DNA from: Perognathus longimembris pacificus
Lineage: Eukaryota > Chordata > Mammalia > Rodentia > Heteromyidae
Reading direction: 5' to 3'
NCBI RefSeq assembly: GCF_023159225.1
Contig: NC_063171.1
Coordinates: forward strand, 9,845,886 to 9,909,885
DNA: 64,000 bases
Below the pieces are notes generated by a model. That model was given only the letters and a program-made list of their open reading frames with translations. It was not told the DNA's origin and did no database searches. Position numbers and translations under genes: made by a program. Positions 56,877 through 64,000 of the stretch are shown one piece after another (positions within the stretch are counted from its first letter, which is position 1; each line of letters begins with the position of its first letter).

Positions 56877-57113
56877 GGCAGTGATGGCTCACACCTGTCT
56901 TCTTAGCTACTGAAGAGTCTGAAATCTGGGGATTGAGCTTTGAAGTGAGCCCAGGCAGGAAAGTCTGTGAGACTCTTATCTCCAATTAATCACAGAAAAA
57001 GACAGAAGTAGCTCTATGGATTAAGTGGCAGAGTGCTAGCCTTGAATAAAAGGAGCTTAGGGACAGACCCCAGGCCCAGAATTCAATCCCCAGGACTGGC
57101 CAAAAAAAAAGAA
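56877..57113 (+). mobile_element. B1-like/Geo dimeric SINE
   Basis: 'gtgatggctcacacctgtc', 'gactcttatctccaattaatc' (left), 'ggattaagtggcagagtgc' to 'ccaggactggcc' (right), A9 tail. Confidence 0.85.
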
Positions 57114-58359
57114 ATCCAACGTATATCTAATGTTTTTGGTTGTTGTTGTTGTTAAAGTGTATGCTAATTGTGCAATGGAGCTTTGCCACAGTATCTCATA
57201 CACACAAATACCATTTGATCAGTTTGATTGTAATTAATATGCATTTGTATGTGTATATGAGTGTATGTTCTTTATGTGTTTATGTATATGTTTATATATT
57301 TTTGTTCATGCTAGCTAATGTAAAGAGCATTGTCTTGACAGAATTGGGAGGTCTTATTGAGAAATCACGGAAAGAAATATTTGGTTTTATAAAATAAAAA
57401 TAGCAATTGAGCCTCATCTACATTGAAGTCCTGATGACTTTTCAGCATCCACTTGGTAACATTTAGCTAATTTTCCCAAGCCTTTATTACTCATCAAAAG
57501 CTGTTAGACTCTGATGCTCTACTAGACTCTACAGGCAGGAGCTAGATATTAACATATTTATTTTATAAACCAGGTAACAAAAAAATGAATAAATTCTTCT
57601 TTTACTGAGGTCTTCCCCTTTAGGGGCATCAATCACCCCCGTGGTGACATGATTGTCATCTGTCTTTCGTGAACTAAGCTCAATAATGTCTCAGACATTA
57701 CAACTTTTACACACTTAGCCACTCAACTAGTCTAGGCTGAATGAATTGAATTCTGGTGTCCTCCCCAATCACTAATTTATCTAGACAGAAACACAGCAAA
57801 GAAGCAAGAGGAGCATGCATTCGTGCTCCTGTTTATTCATCTGTGTGTTTATACAACCATTTATTCAGGGAAACCTATTTTGTGCCATTGTTAAAGGCAC
57901 TGTGACACATAAATGGAAAATAGTTGTTTCTATCCTCATAGAGCTCATCAATTCTGGCACTAATTTCTGAGTGACCTCAGGTAATCACAGTCTGAATGAG
58001 TGGGATTTCATCTTTGTTATTAGAAAAATAGAATGTTAGCTGAGTATGGAGTTATTTGTCACAGCACTTGGGATAAGCAAAAGAACTGGAATTTTGAAGA
58101 AAGCGCAGGCTATGTAGTGATACACTATTGCAAATAACACACATGAGACATTAAAAAGATTACATACAGATTATATACATAATTATATACAGAGTATATA
58201 CATAAACAACTTGACATGTGGTAAGCACTCAATAAGTAGTTAACCATAAACCAAAAGTCCAAAATCAAAATGCCAAGTTCACAGTTTAGAATAAGTGGCA
58301 ATGGCACTGAACCTCAGAGGAAATAAACCTAGGAAAAAGCAATGAAGTTATTCTTTATG
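57114..58359. other. Unique DNA, no supported feature
   Basis: 57830-57960 resembles an ancient mammal-wide repeat ('ccatttattcagggaaacc', 'atcctcatagagctcatc'); 58205-58240 has a MIR/L2-like end ('gtggtaagcactcaataag'). Neither is secure. Confidence 0.4.
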
Positions 58360-58432
58360 CCTAGGGATGTAACTCAGTGACAGAGAGAGTACGTGCTTAG
58401 TATGTAAGACGTGTGAGGCTGATTCCCAGCAC
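58360..58432 (+). mobile_element. ID-like SINE
   Basis: 'ctagggatgtaactcagtg' (A box), 'gcttagtatgtaagacgtg', 'gctgattcccagcac' (B-box end). Confidence 0.7.
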
Positions 58433-58716
58433 AACAATATAGAGTATTAATTATGTATTAATAACATTAGGAATAATTAATATCTTAAGTATAAAGGCTG
58501 AAATTTCTATATACTTTTCTCAACAAAAGAAACACTTTCTATTGAACTGTGGCCAACATCAAGAGTTTTACATGTCCCATGAAGGTTATAATTGCAGTGG
58601 CCTCATAAATGACCCACAGTCACATAGTCACCCAACAAAACAGGAATGAACTTGTCAGAAAGCCTTCTGCAAAGTTTGTCCTTACAAGAAAATGGAGAGA
58701 GGTTAAGAAACTTGCT

Positions 58717-59035
58717 TTAACTGGGTGCACACAAGTACTCCTAGATACTGGGGAACTCAGGATGGTAGTGCAAGCTAGCACAGGTAGAAGAGTTTGGAAG
58801 CCTCATCACCAAGCCTCTATGGAAGGACTGAACAATGGGAAAAACACCTGTGATCCCATCATTGACAAGAAAACTAAAGAAAGCAGATGAAGGTTCCAGG
58901 CACACCAACAGGAAATGAGTGAGGCCCTATACTAAAAATCATGGAAAATGAGGCTAGGGGTAGGGCTTAAGTAACAGAACACCAGCCTGCAAGTTCAAGG
59001 CTGTGAGTTCAAAACCCAGACTCAACAAAAAAAAG
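58717..59035 (+). mobile_element. Tripartite B1-B1-ID SINE, diverged
   Basis: B1-like unit ('ctgggtgcacacaagtactcc' onward), second unit ('acacctgtgatcccatcattg'), ID arm ('taggggtagggcttaagtaac' to 'gtgagttcaaaacccaga'), then an A-rich tail leading into GA-rich sequence. Confidence 0.6.
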
Positions 59036-59039
59036 AGAC

Positions 59040-59098
59040 AGGGAAGAAGCAAGAAAGAAGAAAAAGGGAGGGAAGGGGAGGGGAGGGAGGGGGGAAAT
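59040..59098. repeat. GA-rich homopurine tract
   Basis: GGGA/GAAG units directly after the SINE tail. Confidence 0.9.
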
Positions 59099-59218
59099 TT
59101 GCCTAAACTCATACAACTAGTTGGGTAGGGTCAAAAATAACAACTAGCTCTTCTGACTGAGTTTTCTGCCACTTCACCATTATTACCACTGCCAAGATTA
59201 TAACCTTCCTTTGAAAGT

Positions 59219-59337
59219 GTTGAGACTTAGGAATTGGGGATTTAGCTCTGAAAGTTTTCAGACTTTTAGGAGTTGGGGATTTAACTCAGTGAAAAAGCAA
59301 ACACTGGATTTGGTCCTCAGCTCTGGAAAAAAAAAAG
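59219..59337 (+). mobile_element. ID-like SINE with repeated 5' end
   Basis: Two starts, 'ggaattggggatttagctc' (59231) and 'ggagttggggatttaactc' (59270), precede one 3' half and A tail. The second copy has flanks AGTTTTCAGACTTT (59253) and AGTTTTCAGATTTT (59338). Confidence 0.65.
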
Positions 59338-59815
59338 AGTTTTCAGATTTTAAAAAACATTTAAAGAGGCAAGAAGGAAGTGGATTACAAAAGCAACAAG
59401 AAGACTGATTCCTTAATACTGCATGCTCCAATTTGAAATGCTCAAAAAAGGATTCCAATTACTTTAAATCCCTGTTAAGTAGAATCTTTGTGTTTTTCTC
59501 TCTTTTCAATAGTCAGTCACTAGGATGCATGTGTAAAATACTATCATACAGACATTAGCTGAGATACTTATTAATAAGAGGCTCAGTATACTGGAGACAT
59601 TTCTTACTGGAAGACCATCGAGGACCACACCCTCTTCAGACAAGGGTAAATTTCAAGACCAAAAAGTACTCATAAGCTGAGTAGATGATTTATATCATTT
59701 ATTCTAGTGTATACTAAACCCTTACCAGAACATTTCTTCTTTTACGTTCCATTTACATTGTAGTCTTTTAAAAATTACTTTGAAGACCTTGTTTTTTGTT
59801 TGCTTGTTTGTTTTG

Positions 59816-59925
59816 TTCTAGTACTAGGGCTTGAACTCGGGATCTTGGTGCTCTCTCTTAGCTATTTTACTGAAGTCTGACATTCTGTTATCTATGGCTC
59901 CATTTTTTTATCTTTATCAAAACAT
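59816..59925 (-). mobile_element. Partial SINE, Geo arm
   Basis: T/G-rich tail then 'agtactagggcttgaactcgg' and 'tctgttatctatggctcc'. Left arm absent. Confidence 0.6.
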
Positions 59926-59985
59926 ATAGCTGCACATTATACTTCACCTAGGAAATAAAAAATACTTAATAAATTTTGTCAAATG

Positions 59986-60193
59986 TGGCTGGGAATATGG
60001 CCTAGTGGCAAGAGTGCTTGCCTCGTATACATGAAGCCCTAGCTTCAATTCCTCAGCACCACATGTATACAAAAAGCCAGAAGTGGTGCTATGGCTCAAG
60101 TTGGCAGAGTGTTAGCCTTGAGCAAAAAGAAGCCAGGGATAGTGCTCAGGCCCTGAGATCAGCCCCAGGACTGGCCAAAAAAAGAAAAAAAAA
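59986..60193 (+). mobile_element. IDL-Geo dimeric SINE
   Basis: Full dimer 'tggctgggaatatggcctag' to 'aggactggcc' plus A-rich tail. TTGTCAAATG flanks it (59976-59985 and 60194-60203). The right-arm B-box analogue is damaged ('gagatcagcccc'). Confidence 0.92.
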
Positions 60194-60287
60194 TTGTCAA
60201 ATGAATAGTTATATTATCAGTTATAATAGTTGACTGTATCACCGAAGTCTTAATACATGTTAAATTCTATTCAAGAAAACTTTCCTT

Positions 60288-60860
60288 TACTGATTTCAGC
60301 GTCATTCTTCAGGTAGTTGGCATATATAAAAGCCATTGATTTTTGAGGATTTATTTCATATCCTGCTACTTTGCCAAAGTTTTGGAACAGCTCTAGTAGC
60401 TTGGGAGTAGAGTCTATGTGGTTCTTTAGGTATAGGATCATGTCATCTGCGAAAAGAGAAAGTTTAACTTCATCTTATACTATTTGGATCCCCTTTATGT
60501 TTTCTTCTTGCCTAATTGCTCTGACTGGGAATTCTAGTACTATGTTGAAGAGGAGACAAGAAAGCGGACATCCTTGTCTTGCTCCTGATTTTAAAGGGAA
60601 TGGCTTTAGCTTTTCACCATTTAGTATTATGCTCATTTAGTATTTGTCATACACAGCCTTTATTACATTCAGGAATGTTCGCTGGAATCCCAGTTTTTTC
60701 AGGGCTTCTATCATAAATGGGTGCTGGATTTTATCATACACCTTTTCTGCATCTAGGAATATAACCATGTGATTCTTTACCTTGCTCTGGTTGTTGTGGT
60801 GGATTACATTAATTGACTTGCATATATTGAACCAAGTTTGCCTTCTTGAAATGAATCCAG
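60288..60860 (-). pseudogene. L1 ORF2 reverse-transcriptase fragment
   Basis: Read on the minus strand this encodes about 190 residues of L1 ORF2p reverse transcriptase. In order: '[14 protein letters not shown]' (TGFI region), 'MVIFLDAEKVYDKI' (motif A, where the family has DAEKAFD), 'ARQGCPLS' (motif B), and 'FADDMILYL' (catalytic FADD motif C, 60439-60453). The enzyme normally copies L1 RNA at a nicked target. In-frame stops at 60475-60477 and 60637-60639 and loss of the endonuclease domain make it inactive. The family's motif A alanine is valine here. Confidence 0.93.
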
Positions 60861-60864
60861 TTTG

Positions 60865-61549
60865 ATCATAGTGCCAGAACTCAAAAAGTTAAATTCCTCC
60901 AAAACAAATAATCAAAGAACCAACAGCCCTCTCAACAAATGGGCTAAAAACCTAAAAAGAGACTTCTCTGAAGAGGAAATGAGAATGGCCAAGAGTCACA
61001 TGAAAAAGTGCTCTACATCACTGGCCATAAAAGAAATGCAAATAAAAACAACATTGAGATTCCATTTCACCCCAGTAAGAATGTCCATTATCAGGAAATC
61101 CAATAATAACAAGTGCTGGAGAGGATGTGGCCAAAAGGGAATTCCCCAAAAGGGAATGCAAACTTGTTCAACCCCTCTGGAAAGCAGTGTGGAGGTGTTC
61201 CTGAGAAGGCTAAACATAGAGCTCCCCTATGACCCAGCAGCCCCACTTTGGGGCATCTACCCAAAAGACTACAAGCAAGAACACACTAAAGCCATCAGCA
61301 CAAATATGTTCATCGCAGGACAACTCGTCATTGCTAAAATATGGAACCAACAGAGATGCCTCTCAGTAGATGAGTGGGTCAGGAAAATGTGGTACATATA
61401 CACAGTAGAATTCTATGCCTCCATCAGAAGGAATGACACTGCCCCATTCATAAGGAAATGGAAGGACTTGGAAAAAAATCATACTAAGTGAAGTGACCCA
61501 GACCCACAGAAAGATAAACCCTATGGTGTCCCTCATAGGGAATAGTTAG
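60865..61549 (+). pseudogene. L1 ORF2 C-terminal fragment
   Basis: Sense frame encoding the last about 225 residues of ORF2p: '[19 protein letters not shown]' (61000-61055), '[11 protein letters not shown]' (cysteine-rich region), 'IELPYDPA', '[10 protein letters not shown]', '[15 protein letters not shown]' and '[18 protein letters not shown]'. An extra A in the run at 61473-61479 shifts the frame and gives an early stop at 61489-61491. In the compensating frame the usual ending (IILSEVTQ... to a stop at 61547-61549) is readable. The second half of the cysteine motif (normally containing HCWW) is replaced by a short repeat of 'ccaaaagggaat'. Non-functional. Confidence 0.92.
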
Positions 61550-62090
61550 TACATGATTAGGCTAGTCATGGTAGAAGATAAAAATAACCCAATATACATC
61601 CATATGATCACATAAGATGATCCCAAATGAAATGAACTCCATGTTACAGAAACAAGAGTTGTACCACTGTTGTAATTATTTTCAACATGCCATGTGAACT
61701 TGTACTTTTTTTTTCTCTTTTTCCTTATCTGTTTGTTTGATTGACTGGTTTCTTTGGCTCTGTTTATCTTGTATTCCCTTTCTGTGGTTGTACCCCGCTA
61801 CCACTGTATCTCATCTGAGTACCCTGGATACTGTTTATACGGGTATTAGAACTGGGGAAGGGAGAGGGAATACTAAAATCGAGAGACAAAGAACAAAAAG
61901 GCAAACCATTCAAAAAGCAACACTTACAAAACCATTTGCTGTAAACCAACTGCACAACTCTTGGGGGCAGAGGGGAAGGGGGAGGGGGGAACTAAGGGAG
62001 GAGGTAACAAGTAGAACAAGAAATGTACTCACTGCCTTTCATATGAATCTGTAACCCATCTGTACCACACTTTAACAATAAAGAAAAAAA
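61550..62090 (+). other. Reference young L1 3'UTR
   Basis: Runs from the ORF2 stop to the tail: 'acataagatgatcccaaatg', 'caacatgccatgtgaac', 'actggggaagggagagggaat', a G-rich polypurine tract (61961-61992), then 'ctgtaacccatctgtacc...aacaataaa'. Collinear with the 3'UTR pieces at 13.9, 18.8, 30.2 and 56.5 kb and with the shorter ends at 17.7, 28.7 and 43.1 kb. Confidence 0.9.
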
Positions 62091-62525
62091 ATTAAAGAAA
62101 AAGAAAACTTCCCTTAGCTATTTCATTTTATCATTAAACATTCCATGAAGAGTATGTCTTTATTTTCATCAATTCACAAAGAAATGAAGTGAAAGGAAGG
62201 AGTTAGTAGTTCTATTTAACAGTGACAGAGCTGAATTTATAACCAACCCTTCCTTGTCCCAGTATACAAGGGTCCCCCACATTAGCACACTGTTTCTAAG
62301 AAAACTCTCCACTTTTTAACCACCAGAAAGACTAAAATTAAGAAAGATCTCAGATTTCTTTTTAAGATCTCAGCAAATAGCACAATACTGGTTTTATTAT
62401 GCTTTTTCCAGAGTAATAATTTATGCTTCCATATAGGCTACTCAGTCTAAATATTTTCTAATCTCCATCAGGTGAGAAATACCAATGGAGCAGAACTCAA
62501 CTTTATGACTGTCTATAAGAGTTCT

Positions 62526-62759
62526 ATAAGGCTAGGCCCTGGTGGCTCACATCTATAGACTCAGCTAGTTCGGAGGCTGAGATCTGAAGATCACTATTTG
62601 ATACTAAGATAGACAGAGAAGTCCATGAGCTCCTACTTCCATTTAACCAGCAAAAACCAGAAGTGGAGGTGTGACTCAAGTAAAAAAGCCAAGCAAAGCA
62701 TGGAGACCTGAATTCAAGTCCCGGTACCAACTTTTTTTTTAAAGAATAAGAAAACAAAA
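62526..62759 (+). mobile_element. B1-like/Geo dimeric SINE
   Basis: 'gccctggtggctcacatctat', 'cggaggctgagatctgaagatc' (left), 'aaaccagaagtggaggtgtg' to 'gaattcaagtcccggtacc' (right; 11-base internal loss after 'actcaagt'). AAGAGTTCT flanks it (62517-62525, 62760-62768). Confidence 0.85.
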
Positions 62760-62768
62760 AAGAGTTCT

Positions 62769-62865
62769 CAATGAGTAACATTGATCAAAATGCATTGTAC
62801 CCAGAAATTGACATGTTGAACTAAAGCCCCTTTGTAAAACTAAAGATAATTTTTAAAGACCTCTG
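62769..62865 (+). mobile_element. Older rodent L1 3' end
   Basis: 'taacattgatcaaaatgcattgtac', 'gacatgttgaactaaagcccc' and 'tttgtaaaactaaagataa' form the sense 3' terminus of the older family. Confidence 0.65.
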
Positions 62866-63779
62866 TTGTTCTCCAACTCTCATCAACTGAGTCATAAGAT
62901 AAAAGAATTTAAAAAGGAGGATAATTTCTCTGCTGACTTGGGAAAATGGCAGAAAGAAATAGCAGGAAGAAAAAGTCAGGGCTCTTGTCCTAAGGAACTA
63001 GACAATTGTACTGTCATTTACAATTATTTTATAATTAGATTGATATTTTATGGTTTTTGGAACCCTGACATCTATGGATAAGGAGTATAGGCTAATTCTT
63101 TGGGTTGCATGTTCTACAGTCCTGTTTTCAAGGAGACTTAACATTTATTTGGTCCCTAAATTGTCCAAATCTGAAATCTTTCCATTTTTTCTACAATGAC
63201 CATCTTCTCTCACCCATACCATCTAAAAATATCTTGCTTCCCATCACAGAAAAGAATCACAAAGCTATTAGAAGGCAATAAAATCCCTGGATAGCTTCTC
63301 TCCGGATGGCTGCACTTTCCTCTGATCAATTAGATTCAAAGAAATTAGAAATGGGATACAGAGGAAATAAAATTCAAGCCACAAATCCTTATCTTAATCC
63401 CACCAATAGCACTGGCAAGCAACAATTGGTGATGGAAGAGTTCAACCATGACCACAAGTTAATAATTATCTAAAATTCACCATGAAAGTGTCACCCATTG
63501 GAAAAGTCAGGTGATGCTCCTAGCTTGTCTCAGAGAACATGCCAGGATGTGAGGTGCCAGCAAAAGATGGATATGAATGAATTTATGATGCACAACAGCC
63601 TGGGTTCTGGAAGGTTCTTATTAACTATGGATTGGAGAGAAAACAATAAGATGGTGCTCTGGGTGCCTCCTCCCATCTGTGCCTCAACTGAAGGTTAAAA
63701 TACATGTGTTTTCTGTGCACCAAAATTGAGGAACAAAGGGTGAACTAATTCAGCAGTGATTCTCACTAGACACAATGTT
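62866..63779. other. Unique DNA, no supported feature
   Basis: Nothing recognised. Confidence 0.5.
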
Positions 63780-63945
63780 GAAAATGAACTATACAAGTTG
63801 TAGGGGAAGGTGTTCAGGAGGGAGAAAAATAGAAGAAAACAAGGGAAGAAGTGATGTTATTCAGACAGAAATGTACTAATTACCTGGCTTATGTAACTGT
63901 GACCCCTCTGTATATCAACTTTACAATCAATCAATCAATACATGC
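63780..63945 (+). mobile_element. L1 3' end, intermediate type
   Basis: 'actatacaagttgtaggggaagg', a short purine-rich tract, 'gacagaaatgtactaattacc' and 'gtaactgtgacccctctgtat...tttacaatcaatcaatca'. Shares the young terminus but is more diverged. Confidence 0.75.
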
Positions 63946-64000
63946 CTTTTGCAAGCATCTATTTACAATGCTCTTTCCTTTCATAATAGGTCTTTGTCTT

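Larger units (their letters stand above)
60288..62100. mobile_element. Young L1 with 5' inversion (twin-primed insertion)
   Basis: One insertion made of two oppositely oriented parts: 60288-60860 is L1 ORF2 in antisense, and 60865-62100 is the ORF2 end plus complete 3'UTR and A-rich tail in sense. AAGAAAACTTTCCTT (60273-60287) and AAGAAAACTTCCCTT (62101-62115), one mismatch in 15, bracket the pair, so they entered together. The ORF2 stretch between the two parts is missing, as is usual for twin priming. This copy links the 3'UTR-only tails elsewhere in the window to L1. Confidence 0.93.

Noticed and set aside
60288..62100. Possibility of a functional L1
   Set aside because: ORF1, endonuclease and part of the ORF2 middle are missing; the reverse-transcriptase part is inverted with two stops, and the C-terminal part is frameshifted.
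1..64000. CRISPR arrays, operons, riboswitches or prokaryotic features
   Set aside because: Repeats are dispersed retroelements and microsatellites of a mammalian genome; nothing bacterial or phage-like is present.

Overview
The window is rodent genomic DNA, AT-rich and gene-poor. I find no protein-coding gene, rRNA, functional tRNA or CRISPR array that I can support. Long open frames are either simple repeats read as protein (poly-Ser, poly-Leu, Pro-Ser-Phe-Leu) or chance frames. The best taxonomic clue is the SINE content. About a dozen copies or partial copies belong to a roughly 195-base dimeric SINE whose left arm is ID-like (tRNA-Ala-derived) and whose right arm matches, as I remember it, the 'Geo' arm described only from Geomyoidea (kangaroo rats, pocket mice, pocket gophers). 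I infer a geomyoid rodent; genus cannot be resolved from sequence alone. || Layout. 1-4.4 kb: unique DNA, then an old antisense L1 3' end split by a GC-rich solo LTR. 4.4-12 kb: mostly unique DNA, a 316-base pure (TCC)n array and scattered old SINEs. 12-14.4 kb: AT-rich tract, old L1, and a three-level nest (SINE inside an L1 tail inside a SINE) with all target-site duplications readable. 16.2-18 kb: an old antisense mammalian L1 carrying three later insertions, one a SINE joined to an L1 tail inside a single target-site duplication. 18-24 kb: SINEs, an L1 3'UTR and large microsatellites. 24-29 kb: mostly unique. 29.8-31.8 kb: SINE inside an L1 tail, then GGAA/GAAA arrays grown from SINE tails. 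32-41 kb: mostly unique with L2, MIR and tripartite SINE fragments. 41.7-46.6 kb: a cluster of B1-like/Geo SINEs. 46.6-54.9 kb: old L1 ends on both strands, ID and B1 pieces. 55-64 kb: more SINEs, and at 60.3-62.1 kb the largest L1 copy, an inverted (twin-primed) insertion with reverse-transcriptase remnants. || How the parts relate. The window is a record of L1-driven retrotransposition. Young L1 tails share one 3' end (polypurine G-rich tract, then a CTGTAACC-CTCTGTA-TTTGACAATAAA terminus). SINEs use poly(A) tails that have repeatedly expanded into microsatellites. Three SINE architectures (B1-B1-ID, B1-like/Geo, IDL-Geo) appear to share arms and may form one lineage. All eight young L1 tails and about 14 of 16 B1-like/Geo SINEs lie on the + strand, a skew that could mean the window sits in an intron of a minus-strand gene, but no exon is visible. 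No novel functional system was found. All identifications are by eye and memory of repeat families; divergence and exact ends need alignment.
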